Source of the DNA: Terribacillus sp. FSL K6-0262
Lineage (GTDB): Bacteria; Bacillota; Bacilli; Bacillales; Amphibacillaceae
NCBI RefSeq assembly: GCF_037977385.1
Contig: NZ_CP150277.1
Coordinates: forward strand, 2,581,001 to 2,645,000
Reading direction: 5' to 3'
DNA: 64,000 nucleotides
The stretch's first letter is position 1. Each line of letters starts with the position of its first letter. This document shows positions 9,334 through 17,295 of the stretch, piece by piece. Under the pieces are notes generated by a model, which saw nothing but the letters and a program-made list of their open reading frames with translations, ran no database searches and was not told the DNA's origin. The translations under genes and the position numbers were made by a program.

Positions 9334-9551
9334 CAAAATACTTACTTTCTATCGCCTATTCCATGCTTCCCTAGTTGGAATGCAAATAAACGCCAGAAAT
9401 ACAGTATCCCGTTAACTTTGACTTTCAATCGATATTCTCCTGCAAATAAGTTTACTTTTCAATTTAATTACAGCTCCAGCAGATAGTTTAAATCATTTGC
9501 CATGGTGGAACGTTATCAGCGGAAAGCAAATAAACCGAAGGAGGCAACAAC

Positions 9552-10358
9552 ATGTTCAACCATTCGAAAGTACTACAATATCCCGCAAAACCGGATAAGC
9601 CAGACGCATTGTTTGCGAAGAAAATGCAGGAAATCCTGGGTGGACAGTTCGGTGAGATCACGGTAGCCCTCCAATACTTATTCCAAGGATGGAGTGCCCG
9701 CGGAGAAGAAAAATACAAGGATTTGATCATGGATACAGCTACCGAAGAGATCGGTCATGTCGAAATGATCGCAACGATGATTGCCCGCCTGCTTGATGGT
9801 GCACCTGTCAAAGAGCAGGAAGAGGCAGCGAAGGATCCTGTCATCGGGGCCATTCTGGGCGGCATGAACCCGCAGCACGCGATCGTTTCCGGTCTGGGGC
9901 CTCGCCCGACAGACAGCAACGGCGTCCCTTGGAACGCTGGCTATATCATCGCAAGCGGTAACCTCCTGGCAGACATCCGTGCCAACATCAATGCCGAGTC
10001 CCAGGGCCGGCTGCAGGTCGCCCGGTTATATGAAATGACGGAAGACCGAGGTGTACGCGATATGCTGTCCTTCCTCTTGGCACGTGATTCCATGCATCAA
10101 AATCAATGGATCGCCGCTGCCCGTGAATTGGAAGAGAAAAACGGTGTCATCGTACCAGGATCATTCCCAAAAGAGCTTGAAGCAGATGGATTCTCCCATA
10201 GCCTGATCAACTTCTCTGAAGGAGAAGACTCCAAAGAAGGCAGCTGGGCAAACGGGACAGCTCCGGACGGCGGTCAGTTCAACTATGAACAGACACCGAC
10301 AGCTCACGGCGAGAAACAAGAGCTGCAGCCGGCACCGGACTATATGTATCCGAAATAA
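9552..10358 (+). CDS. manganese catalase family protein (first copy)
   Basis: This 268-residue dimanganese catalase breaks hydrogen peroxide down to water and oxygen. All metal ligands known from the Lactobacillus plantarum enzyme can be placed: E35 (GEITVAL), E66 and H69 (EEIGHVEM), E149 (NAESQGR) and H182 (MHQNQW). The C-terminal 60 residues are polar and low in complexity, as in spore-associated relatives such as CotJC-like and YdbD proteins. The start follows AAGGAGGCAACAAC. The gene is monocistronic with its own terminator. A paralogue with the same layout lies at 24109-24945. Confidence 0.92.
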   Translation: MFNHSKVLQYPAKPDKPDALFAKKMQEILGGQFGEITVALQYLFQGWSARGEEKYKDLIMDTATEEIGHVEMIATMIARLLDGAPVKEQEEAAKDPVIGAILGGMNPQHAIVSGLGPRPTDSNGVPWNAGYIIASGNLLADIRANINAESQGRLQVARLYEMTEDRGVRDMLSFLLARDSMHQNQWIAAARELEEKNGVIVPGSFPKELEADGFSHSLINFSEGEDSKEGSWANGTAPDGGQFNYEQTPTAHGEKQELQPAPDYMYPK

Positions 10359-10380
10359 GCAATCCCATAGTAAACAAGTA

Positions 10381-10412
10381 AAAGGAACGGCCACGCGGCA
10401 GTTCCTTTTTTT
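10381..10412 (+). terminator. terminator after the first manganese catalase
   Basis: AAAGGAAC pairs with GTTCCTTT, with an inner GC-rich pairing, followed by seven T residues. Confidence 0.85.
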
Positions 10413-10435
10413 GCTGCGGTCTATCAATAAAGTAC

Positions 10436-10464
10436 TTGCATAAAAGAGTAAACTCCCGTATAAT
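10436..10464 (+). promoter_or_regulatory. tRNA-Arg promoter
   Basis: TTGCAT and consensus TATAAT are spaced by exactly 17 bases, with the tRNA 5' end 28 bases further downstream. Confidence 0.75.
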
Positions 10465-10492
10465 AATCGTTGTCACATTATTAATTACATAT

Positions 10493-10568
10493 GCGCTCGT
10501 AGCTCAGTTGGATAGAGCGGTGGTTTCCGGTACCACGTCTGCCGGGGGTTCGAATCCCTCCGAGCGCG
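10493..10568 (+). tRNA. tRNA-Arg (anticodon CCG)
   Basis: A full cloverleaf can be drawn. The acceptor stem GCGCTCG/CGAGCGC is 7 bp, the D stem is GCTC/GAGC, and the anticodon stem GTGGT/ACCAC encloses the loop TTCCGGT. The T arm is GGGGG-TTCGAAT-CCCTC. The anticodon CCG reads CGG arginine codons. CCA is not encoded. The variable region between the anticodon and T stems is GTCTGCC, seven bases, longer than the usual four or five for a class I tRNA. Confidence 0.95.
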
Positions 10569-10583
10569 CTGCTTAATATAGAG

Positions 10584-10626
10584 ATAGCAAGGGACTGGCA
10601 GTTTGCCGCCCCTTGCTATTTTTTGT
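10584..10626 (+). terminator. terminator after tRNA-Arg
   Basis: ATAGCAAGGG pairs with CCCTTGCTAT, followed by six T residues. Confidence 0.88.
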
Positions 10627-10628
10627 AT

Positions 10629-10811
10629 CTAAATTTGATTGAGAGCTAGCTTATCAGTTTCGACAAGCAATGATCCAGCAAATCCAAAGACAAAATCATG
10701 GTTTATATTCTTTAGGCAATAACGGATTTGAGCTGGGCTATTGAAATAATCTATTGGTACAGAATGAAACATTTCAATAAGAGCTGCGTACAACATTAAA
10801 GTGCATCTCAT
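10629..10811 (-). CDS. possible small hypothetical protein or gene remnant
   Basis: A 60-codon frame on the minus strand has mixed, protein-like composition and ordinary codon use, but no convincing ribosome-binding site before its ATG and no promoter. I do not recognise the sequence. It lies between the tRNA terminator and a small membrane-protein gene on the other strand. It could be the 3' remnant of a lost gene at a tRNA-proximal site, or chance. Confidence that it is expressed is low. Confidence 0.2.
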   Translation of the reverse strand: MRCTLMLYAALIEMFHSVPIDYFNSPAQIRYCLKNINHDFVFGFAGSLLVETDKLALNQI

Positions 10812-10844
10812 TTTCTGGTAAATATAGAAATAAGGAGAATTCTC

Positions 10845-11225
10845 ATGTTAAAAAGAGTGTCTTTGGTGTTTGTACTTTTCGTTTTAGCAATTGCTGCTTT
10901 ATTCTTGGCTGCTGCAAATCCTACAGGTCCGAATACGGTTTCGTTTGAGGAACCGATGATTATTTGGCTGAATGTTGGAATCATCGCTTCGCTGTTTTTG
11001 CCGCCTTTCATCTTATCGTTCTTCAGTCATCTCGCGGTGAAGATTGTTTCTGCTATTTACCAAGTTTTTATCGTCTTTGCTTTCTCTAGTCTTATTTTGG
11101 CAGGTTTATTGATTCCTAGTAATGCCGTCATCATTGTCGGAGCTCTTGGTGTCATTCTTGGTATCTGCAGTATCCTGGTCACTATTTTAACGGGGTTGAA
11201 AAAGGGGGATGCAGTCACGGAGTGA
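10845..11225 (+). CDS. small four-helix membrane protein, unknown function
   Basis: This 126-residue protein is almost entirely hydrophobic, with predicted membrane helices at about residues 5-24, 40-62, 67-88 and 93-117 and a short basic-acidic C-terminal tail. The start follows AAGGAG by eight bases. I do not recognise a named family. Its own terminator follows at 11242. The high hydrophobicity and small size resemble DUF-type inner-membrane proteins of Bacillaceae; no function is proposed. Confidence 0.7.
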   Translation: MLKRVSLVFVLFVLAIAALFLAAANPTGPNTVSFEEPMIIWLNVGIIASLFLPPFILSFFSHLAVKIVSAIYQVFIVFAFSSLILAGLLIPSNAVIIVGALGVILGICSILVTILTGLKKGDAVTE

Positions 11226-11241
11226 ACTTAAATGCACTAAA

Positions 11242-11279
11242 AATGCCCAGCATTTCTCTTTAGCGCTGGGTATTTTTTT
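11242..11279. terminator. convergent terminator
   Basis: AATGCCCAGC pairs with GCTGGGTATT (one G-T pair), followed by seven T residues on the plus strand. The stop of the minus-strand gene falls inside the hairpin. Confidence 0.85.
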
Positions 11280-11442
11280 GATTGTCCTTTGCTCTTTTCA
11301 CTGCCATGTAAATGACGATGATGAATAATAAGGCCGATAGCAGCCAAAGGAGAGCGGATAAGTCATCCAAGGTGCGAGGTAAGTTTGCAGCCATTAAAGG
11401 TAAGATGCCAGCCAGAAGTATCAGTGGAACCAAATGCTTGAT
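11260..11442 (-). CDS. small two-helix membrane protein with an apparent ATC start
   Basis: A 60-codon frame encodes two hydrophobic helices (about residues 4-18 and 28-48) and a basic tail. On this strand AAAAAGGAGG ends eight bases before an in-frame ATC, where an ATG would be expected. The next canonical start (TTG at 11433) is 17 bases from the ribosome-binding site. An upstream in-frame ATG at 11580 is not credible, because it lies beyond the promoter and inside a terminator palindrome. Either translation starts at ATC, as the related ATT does in infC, or the start codon has been mutated. Function is unknown. Confidence 0.5.
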   Translation of the reverse strand: MKHLVPLILLAGILPLMAANLPRTLDDLSALLWLLSALLFIIVIYMAVKRAKDNQKNTQR

Positions 11443-11485
11443 TGTAACCGCCTCCTTTTTCCATAAAAATCCTTTCCTTTTATTG

Positions 11486-11515
11486 ATGGTAGCATATCGT
11501 TCTGGAGTCTGACAA
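11486..11515 (-). promoter_or_regulatory. promoter of the small two-helix protein
   Basis: Minus-strand TTGTCA (11515-11510) and TACCAT (11491-11486) are spaced by 18 bases, with TG one base before the -10. Transcription would begin near 11479. Confidence 0.5.
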
Positions 11516-11530
11516 ATATCCTTGAGCTGG

Positions 11531-11565
11531 AATTCCCGCAAAATATTTTGCGGGAATTTTTTTAA
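11531..11565 (+). terminator. plus-strand terminator with no obvious upstream gene
   Basis: A perfect palindrome (14-bp arms, AATTCCCGCAAAAT and its complement) is followed by seven T residues on the plus strand only. No plus-strand gene lies between 11280 and 11530, so the transcript it ends is unexplained. Confidence 0.7.
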
Positions 11566-11638
11566 GATCTTGCTTGTCATCAGGAATTAATCCCAGATGC
11601 ATGCATACAGTGGAAGCATGAAGCGTATTCCATTACAT

Positions 11639-11651
11639 GTATACTAGTATC
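11639..11651. promoter_or_regulatory. putative GntR operator, site 1
   Basis: TGTATACTAGTAT contains the 10-bp palindrome ATACTAGTAT and overlaps a TATACT -10-like hexamer in front of the GntR gene. The identical 13-mer recurs at 12416-12428, the only other place I see it in the window. Confidence 0.6.
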
Positions 11652-11685
11652 GTTTTCCACAATCCATGATGAAGAGATGATCAAA

Positions 11686-12390
11686 ATGAACAAGCTGCCT
11701 GTACAGCGCAAGACATTAGCTTATGAAGTGTATGAATATCTATACGACAAAATCATCACCTTACAATACAAACCGGGGCAGATGATTTATGAGAGTGCAA
11801 TAGCCGAGGAACTGGGACTGAGCAGAACGCCTGTCAGGGAAGCGATTCAAATGCTTGCTTCAGAAGGGTTCCTGCAGATCATTCCGCAAAAGGGGAACCG
11901 GGTGAAGCATATATCGAAGAAAAAGGTGCAGGAAGCGCTCCAAGTCAGAAAGAGTCTGGAAGCTGTCGCTTTTATGGATGCTGCTGTCAAATGGAATGAA
12001 GCTGATGCAAGGATCAGTGCTTATAAGGCGGAATTAAGGCATATCATGGACCAGCAAAGGGATGCGGCAGAACGGGTGGATGTTGTTGGCTTTTACCGCT
12101 ATGATGAGGTTTTCCATGATAAAATCCTTGAAATATGCGGCAATCAGACCTTGGGAGAAATCGTACGTCAGGTGCGGGGACATGTGAATCGAATCCGTTA
12201 TTTGGAATTTTTTGAGACAAGGGAAATGGACCGTGTCATTCGTGATCATGAAGAGTTGATTGCGCTGATCCAAAATAATGATGCAGAAGGAGCTGTGCGG
12301 AGGCTTCATCAGCATCTCGACACAGCGGCCAGTCACTATGGCAGCATAATGGATAAGTATGCCGCATATTTTGAAGCTCACACTCCATAG
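11686..12390 (+). CDS. GntR-family (FadR/FCD subfamily) transcriptional regulator
   Basis: This protein of about 234 residues has an N-terminal winged helix (about 12-72, with the recognition segment LGLSRTPVREAI) and a C-terminal all-helical FCD ligand-binding domain. FCD regulators sense organic acids or sugar acids and usually repress adjacent catabolic genes. The ATG at 11686 is preferred because GAAGAG lies nine bases upstream; the in-frame ATG at 11677 would be only two bases away. Identical palindromes before this gene and before the next gene suggest autoregulation and control of the whole downstream cluster. Confidence 0.9.
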   Translation: MNKLPVQRKTLAYEVYEYLYDKIITLQYKPGQMIYESAIAEELGLSRTPVREAIQMLASEGFLQIIPQKGNRVKHISKKKVQEALQVRKSLEAVAFMDAAVKWNEADARISAYKAELRHIMDQQRDAAERVDVVGFYRYDEVFHDKILEICGNQTLGEIVRQVRGHVNRIRYLEFFETREMDRVIRDHEELIALIQNNDAEGAVRRLHQHLDTAASHYGSIMDKYAAYFEAHTP

Positions 12391-12415
12391 TGGAGCATAG
12401 TGTCATCCAATGACT

Positions 12416-12428
12416 TGTATACTAGTAT
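12416..12428. promoter_or_regulatory. putative GntR operator, site 2
   Basis: This is an exact copy of the 13-mer TGTATACTAGTAT found at 11639. It lies about 20 bases before the ATG of the first catabolic gene and overlaps a TATACT -10-like hexamer. Confidence 0.6.
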
Positions 12429-12448
12429 GCGAAAAGGAGAAGGACAGG

Positions 12449-13495
12449 ATGCAGATTGCTGTATTGGGGTTGAACCACGGATTCACATTGGCACAGCAGG
12501 CAAAAAAAATGGCTGGTCTTACATTGGCGGCAGTAGCTGGGAACAACGCTGATGCAAAAGAGCGGGCAAAGGAGCTGGATGTACCTTTATATGAAGATTA
12601 TAAGGAACTGATCGATACATGCTCGCTGGATGGAGTCATTATTACATTGCCGAATCACTTGCACAAGGAAGCTGTGGAATACTGTGCAGATAAAGGCTTG
12701 CATTGTCTGGTTGAAAAACCGATTGCCGATACAACGGCTGCAGCCCGGGAGATGATCGATCATTGCCGGGAGAAACGGGTGCAGCTTTTAGTTGGTCATC
12801 ATCGTCGTTACTCTGCTAAGATCAATCATTTGAAGCAGCTGCTGGAAACCAAGGTCATCGGAGATTTAATCGGGGTGAATATGGTGTGGGCCCTTGCCAA
12901 GGATCATGACTATTATAAAGAAGCTTGGCGGGTGAAGGCAGGAGGCGGTCCGCTGTTGATCAATGGCATACATGATTTGGATAACTTACTCTATGTTACC
13001 GGCCTTAAAATTGAAAGCGTTTACGCTGCCGGGCGGAATAAGATACGGTCGGCAGAAGTGGAGGATGCGGTCACGGCAATTCTGGAGGCGGAAGATGGGA
13101 CGGTCATCCATTATTTCCTGACTGACGGCGTGCCATCTCCTTGGTCTTATGAATTCAATCTAAAGGAAAATCCAATCTATCATTTTTATGAAGAGGATTG
13201 CTATCACTTTTTCGGGACAAAAGGGAGCTTGGCTTTTCCAAGCTTTCGCTGCTACCAATACAGGGAGGGAGCGTATGGCTGGAAGCATCCTTTGATGGAA
13301 ACGCAATACTTGCCGGTGGGGACTGTGGATCCAATCGCGGCAGAATTAGCCCACTTTGAAGATGTATTGAAAGGGGAAGCAGTTCCGCGCGTACCAGGAG
13401 AAGCGGGATTGAGGACCCTGGAGGTGCTGGAGGCCATCAACCTGTCCATTCGGGAGAAGAGAAGTGTGCCGCTTCGGGAGATTATAAGTTGTTAA
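12449..13495 (+). CDS. Gfo/Idh/MocA-family NAD(P)-dependent oxidoreductase
   Basis: This 348-residue enzyme has an N-terminal Rossmann fold (IAVLGLNHG; VEKPIA near residue 90, the diagnostic EKP of the family) and a C-terminal alpha/beta substrate domain. Members oxidise or reduce hydroxyl groups on sugars, inositols and sugar acids. The ATG at 12449 follows AAAAGGAGAAGG; an earlier in-frame ATG lies within the operator region and is unlikely. It is the first structural gene of the catabolic island. Substrate is unknown. A cre-like site lies inside the coding sequence at 13012. Confidence 0.88.
   Translation: MQIAVLGLNHGFTLAQQAKKMAGLTLAAVAGNNADAKERAKELDVPLYEDYKELIDTCSLDGVIITLPNHLHKEAVEYCADKGLHCLVEKPIADTTAAAREMIDHCREKRVQLLVGHHRRYSAKINHLKQLLETKVIGDLIGVNMVWALAKDHDYYKEAWRVKAGGGPLLINGIHDLDNLLYVTGLKIESVYAAGRNKIRSAEVEDAVTAILEAEDGTVIHYFLTDGVPSPWSYEFNLKENPIYHFYEEDCYHFFGTKGSLAFPSFRCYQYREGAYGWKHPLMETQYLPVGTVDPIAAELAHFEDVLKGEAVPRVPGEAGLRTLEVLEAINLSIREKRSVPLREIISC
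13012..13025. promoter_or_regulatory. intragenic cre-like site
   Basis: TGAAAGCGTTTACG matches the CcpA consensus at 13 of 14 positions. It lies inside the Gfo/Idh gene, suitable for a transcription roadblock. Confidence 0.5.
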
Positions 13496-13531
13496 ACACA
13501 ATCGTTCCATTCAGGAGAAGGCGGGGATTGG

Positions 13532-14533
13532 ATGAAGCAATTGTTTCTATTTTTGTCGTTGATTAGCATGGGACTTATTGTAAGCGCTTGCAATATTGGG
13601 ACTTCAGCAGAAAAAGAAGTGAAAGTCATGCGCCTTGCAAATGCCACTCCGGATGACCGTTCTTTGAGTAAGGCGCTCTATTTGTTTGAAGAGAAACTGG
13701 AGCAGGAAACGAATGGCTCCATTGATGTCGAAGTGTATACGAATAGCGTTATCGGGGGAGACAGGGAGGTATTTGAGGGGATGCAGCTGAACACGATCCA
13801 GGGGGCATCGATGTCGACAGGACCGATTGCACAATTTGCCGATGAGTTCAACGTTTTCGAGCTGCCATTTTTGTTTGCTGACGAGGAAGAAGCTTACCGT
13901 GTCTTGGATGGGGAAGTGGGGGAACGTCTGTTGGAGGAATTGGAGAGCCAAAACGTAGTCGGTTTGAATTATTGGGAAAATGGCTTCCGGATGCTGAGCA
14001 ATGATGTACGTGAAATCGACACGGTGGACGATGTCAAAGGAATCGATATCCGGACGTTGGAAAATGAGTGGCATATGGAGCTTTGGCGTGAACTGGGCGC
14101 CAACCCGACGCCGATGAACTACGGCGAATTGTATATTGGGCTGGAGCAAGGTACCGTCGATGCCCAGGAGAACCCAGTGGGTAATGTGGTAAACAGTCAT
14201 TTCTACGAGGTGCAGGACCATCTGACAATCACCAATCATATTTACAATGCGAGTCCTTTCATGGTGAGTAAGCCTTTTTGGGAGTCACTGACGAAGGAAG
14301 AACAGGCGGCAGTGGAACGCGTGGCGGACGAAGTGCAAAAGGAGCAGCGGAAAATGAATCGGCAGGAAGTCGAGGATAGCTTTGCCATTGTCGAAGAGAT
14401 GGGGATGAAGGTAACGGAACTGAGTGAAGAGGAACTGGAGCGTTTCCGGGAAGAAACCATGCCGGTTCGTGAAAGCTATATAGAAAAGTATGGAGATGAG
14501 TGGTTAAGGCAAATAGAGGCAGAAACCGATTGA
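13532..14533 (+). CDS. dctP: TRAP transporter solute-binding lipoprotein (DctP family)
   Basis: This 333-residue extracytoplasmic receptor begins with a lipoprotein signal peptide ending in VSAC (Cys20), so it is tethered to the outer membrane face. The DctP fold includes the segment ENGFRMLSND and the conserved arginine region GIDIRTLEN, where family members bind a ligand carboxylate. Together with the two membrane subunits downstream it forms a Na+-driven high-affinity importer for a carboxylated substrate. The start follows AGGAGAAGG. A 13/14 cre match lies within codons 16-21. Confidence 0.93.
   Translation: MKQLFLFLSLISMGLIVSACNIGTSAEKEVKVMRLANATPDDRSLSKALYLFEEKLEQETNGSIDVEVYTNSVIGGDREVFEGMQLNTIQGASMSTGPIAQFADEFNVFELPFLFADEEEAYRVLDGEVGERLLEELESQNVVGLNYWENGFRMLSNDVREIDTVDDVKGIDIRTLENEWHMELWRELGANPTPMNYGELYIGLEQGTVDAQENPVGNVVNSHFYEVQDHLTITNHIYNASPFMVSKPFWESLTKEEQAAVERVADEVQKEQRKMNRQEVEDSFAIVEEMGMKVTELSEEELERFREETMPVRESYIEKYGDEWLRQIEAETD
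13579..13592. promoter_or_regulatory. cre site within the 5' end of dctP
   Basis: TGTAAGCGCTTGCA matches TGWAANCGNTNWCA at 13 of 14 positions with a palindromic AAGCGCTT core. It sits about 48 bases into dctP. Confidence 0.6.
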
Positions 14534-14552
14534 TAGATAGAAGGAGGCTCTT

Positions 14553-15068
14553 ATGAAATCTATCCGATGGTGGAATCGATATACGGAGGAATGCATGATG
14601 GTCATTTTGCTGTCTGTCATGGTCGTCGTCATCACTGCACAAATCATGATGCGTTTTATCCTGGGATCATCTATTGGCTGGTCGGAAGAATTGGCTCGAT
14701 ACTGTTTTATCTGGCTTGTCTTTATCGGCATAAGCTATGGGGTGAAAAAACAGCGGCATATAAGAATCGATGCCATTTACCGATTGTTGAAAGGGAAGCA
14801 GCGAGTCATCCTCCAAATCATAGTAAATGTGCTGTTTCTGTCATTTGCTGTAATCCTATTGATTTATGGCGGCAAAATCAGTGCCCAGATTTTTCTGTGG
14901 GGACAGAGTTCACCGGCCTTGCAAATAAATATGGGGTTGGTTTATCTGGCAGCGCCTGTCGGCATGCTGCTTACATCCTGGCGGATCATACAGCAGCTGC
15001 TGCAGCAAATCCATATACTCCGCGGCAGGGAAGGGCTGTCCGATGCAGAGCAAACATCTGCATTATAA
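14553..15068 (+). CDS. dctQ: TRAP transporter small membrane subunit (DctQ family)
   Basis: This 171-residue protein has four predicted membrane helices (about residues 15-37, 47-66, 88-110 and 129-149). The conserved WSEELARY motif lies after the first helix, followed by the FIGISYGVKKQRHI loop typical of DctQ. It scaffolds the large DctM subunit. The start follows AAGGAGGCTC. The gene lies 19 bases after dctP and 32 before dctM, so the three are co-transcribed. Confidence 0.93.
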   Translation: MKSIRWWNRYTEECMMVILLSVMVVVITAQIMMRFILGSSIGWSEELARYCFIWLVFIGISYGVKKQRHIRIDAIYRLLKGKQRVILQIIVNVLFLSFAVILLIYGGKISAQIFLWGQSSPALQINMGLVYLAAPVGMLLTSWRIIQQLLQQIHILRGREGLSDAEQTSAL

Positions 15069-15100
15069 TGCTCGGAAATATGATATTGGGAGGGTGAGAA

Positions 15101-16375
15101 ATGTCTGCGATCATCATGTTTGGCAGCTTTGGCCTCTTGCTGGTGTTAAGCGTCCCGATTGGCATTGCACTGGCTTTGTCATCCATCGCTACGTTGCTAT
15201 ACGCACAGGATACGCCGTTGGAATTTTTAGCTCAAGGATTGGTCACCTCTATCGACTCCTTTCCGATCATGGCAGTGCCATTCTTTATTTTGGCTGGGGA
15301 GATCATGGGAAGGGGTGGGCTTTCCAAACGGTTGATCAAGGTAGCTGAATCAGTTGTCGGGAATATAAAAGGCGGATTTGCAATGACGACGATCATAACG
15401 TGTTTTTTCTTTGCGGCCATATCAGGATCTGGACCAGCAACTGTTGCAGCCGTGGGGGGAATCATGATTCCTGCAATGGTTCAGATGGGCTATGGCAAGC
15501 AGTTTGCAGCTGGCATCGTCGCGGCAGCGGGAACATTGGGAGTTATCGTGCCTCCAAGTATCCCGATGATTGTATACGGTGTCGCAAGCGGGACCTCGGT
15601 TGGTGATCTATTTATTGCTGGCATACTGCCAGGTCTTCTGATTGCTGTCCTGATGCTGCTATATGTCTATTTCTATGCCAGGAAGAATGGATACAGCGGA
15701 ACCGGGGAAGCTTTTTCCTTTAAACGATTGATACGGGCTGTCTGGGATGCAAAATGGGCGCTGATCGTACCTGTGATCATTTTAGGCGGGATATATGGCG
15801 GTTTCTTCACACCCACGGAAGCAGCTGTTGTCGCAGTTGTGTACGGCTTGATCGCCGGCATGCTGATCTATAAAGAATTGCGCCTGAAGGACTTGTATGA
15901 TGTATTTCGGAATGCGGCGCTGATGACAGTGACCATCATGGTCATTATCGGAGCGGCCACTGCATTCGGGAAAATCATGATCATTGAACAGATGCCTGCC
16001 AAGATTGCCGGCGGAATGCTGTCGATTTCCGACAATCCTGTCATCCTGATTTCCTTGATTGTGATCTTGCTGCTTTTCATCGGGATGGTAATGGATACAA
16101 CGGCAGCGATCATCATTTTCACCCCGCTATTGATGCCAGTCGGAATCGAGCTGGGATTCGATCCGGTACATTATGGATTGATCATCATCTTGGCGCTGAT
16201 CATCGGCTTCATCTCACCTCCTATCGGCGTCAATCTATTTGTTGCCAGCGAAATATCCGGCTTATCGATCATGAAAATATCGAAAGCCATCGTCCCTTAT
16301 ATCGCAGTCATGCTGCTTGCGTTGATTCTCATCATTCTCATTCCGGAAATAGCGCTGCTTCTATTGGGTGGATAG
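15101..16375 (+). CDS. dctM: TRAP transporter large membrane subunit (DctM family)
   Basis: This 424-residue subunit with about twelve membrane segments forms the Na+-coupled translocation path. Typical motifs are SGSGPATVAAVGGI near residue 108 and the VPPSIPMIVYGV repeat near 150. A second hairpin, FISPPIGVNLFV, lies near residue 369. The start follows GGAGGGTGAG. A 64-base gap separates it from the next gene, with no terminator visible, so the operon probably continues. Confidence 0.95.
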   Translation: MSAIIMFGSFGLLLVLSVPIGIALALSSIATLLYAQDTPLEFLAQGLVTSIDSFPIMAVPFFILAGEIMGRGGLSKRLIKVAESVVGNIKGGFAMTTIITCFFFAAISGSGPATVAAVGGIMIPAMVQMGYGKQFAAGIVAAAGTLGVIVPPSIPMIVYGVASGTSVGDLFIAGILPGLLIAVLMLLYVYFYARKNGYSGTGEAFSFKRLIRAVWDAKWALIVPVIILGGIYGGFFTPTEAAVVAVVYGLIAGMLIYKELRLKDLYDVFRNAALMTVTIMVIIGAATAFGKIMIIEQMPAKIAGGMLSISDNPVILISLIVILLLFIGMVMDTTAAIIIFTPLLMPVGIELGFDPVHYGLIIILALIIGFISPPIGVNLFVASEISGLSIMKISKAIVPYIAVMLLALILIILIPEIALLLLGG

Positions 16376-16439
16376 TATCAAACGGTCAAATGGCGGATCT
16401 TGCTTAAGAAGAATGAACAAACAGAAAGGTTGATTTCCT

Positions 16440-17270
16440 GTGAAGGATCAATTTTCATTGGCGCATCTGACAGCATTGGCATGTCCCCCTCCAACCCTCA
16501 CTTATATCGCAGCCAAGGCGGGTTTTGATTTTGTAAGCATCAGACCGATTTCTATGGGATTGAGGAATGAACCAGAGTATGACTTGGCCAATGACCGAAG
16601 GATGCTGAGACAAACAAAGACAGCATTGCGGGAAACTGGGCTGCAGGTACTGGATATCGAGCTTGCCAGAATAGTGGATGGCATGGATCCGAAACAGTAT
16701 GAACCGGCCTTTGAAGTCGGGGCGGAGCTGGGTGCCCGGCATGTGCTATGCAGTGTTTGGACGGATGATGCCGTCTTTGCAACGGAACGTTTTATTGAGC
16801 TATGTGAACTGGCAAAGGCGTATCATCTGTCGATAGAACTGGAATTCGTCCCTGTTGCCTCCATTGCCACATTGAATCAGGCTGTCGGCATGCTGCAAGC
16901 AGCCTCCCAGGAGAACGCAGGACTGATGATCGATGCTCATCATTTCCATCGGTCGAAGGAAAATATAAACGATCTCAAAGGTATACCTGCTGATTGGTTT
17001 CATATGTTTCATTTATGTGATGCAGAGAAGGAAATCCCAGCGTCAAAAGAGCGGATGATCCAGATCATGAGGGAGGAGCGCCTTTACGTCGGGGAGGGCG
17101 GGATCCCGATCAAAGAGATATTACAGGAGATCCCGAAAGTGCCGTATTCTTTAGAAATACCCCATTCAAGGCGGTCTGGGAATTTAGGCTTCGAAGAATA
17201 TGCAAGAAGGTGCTTACAGTCGGCAAAGGAATATATCAGTCTGAACCTTGATGACGTGAACATATACTAG
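16440..17270 (+). CDS. sugar phosphate isomerase/epimerase-like TIM-barrel protein
   Basis: This 276-residue protein of the xylose-isomerase-like AP-endonuclease-2 fold shows the metal-binding pattern of the family: a glutamate in ELEFVP, an aspartate-histidine in MIDAHHFH, a histidine in MFHLCD and a late glutamate in SLEIPHSRR. Members include inosose dehydratase/isomerase (IolE, IolI) and 3-dehydroshikimate dehydratase, so isomerisation or dehydration of a keto-sugar or cyclic keto acid is the likely role. Translation starts at GTG 16440 after AGAAAGG. The exact reaction cannot be read from sequence. Confidence 0.82.
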   Translation: MKDQFSLAHLTALACPPPTLTYIAAKAGFDFVSIRPISMGLRNEPEYDLANDRRMLRQTKTALRETGLQVLDIELARIVDGMDPKQYEPAFEVGAELGARHVLCSVWTDDAVFATERFIELCELAKAYHLSIELEFVPVASIATLNQAVGMLQAASQENAGLMIDAHHFHRSKENINDLKGIPADWFHMFHLCDAEKEIPASKERMIQIMREERLYVGEGGIPIKEILQEIPKVPYSLEIPHSRRSGNLGFEEYARRCLQSAKEYISLNLDDVNIY

Positions 17271-17295
17271 CATACAAGAATACGAGGTGAAATAT

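Noticed and set aside
9486..9511. GTTTAA as a sigma-B -35 for the first manganese catalase
   Set aside because: No GGGTAT-like -10 is found at 12-15 bases. The best candidate matches only three of six.
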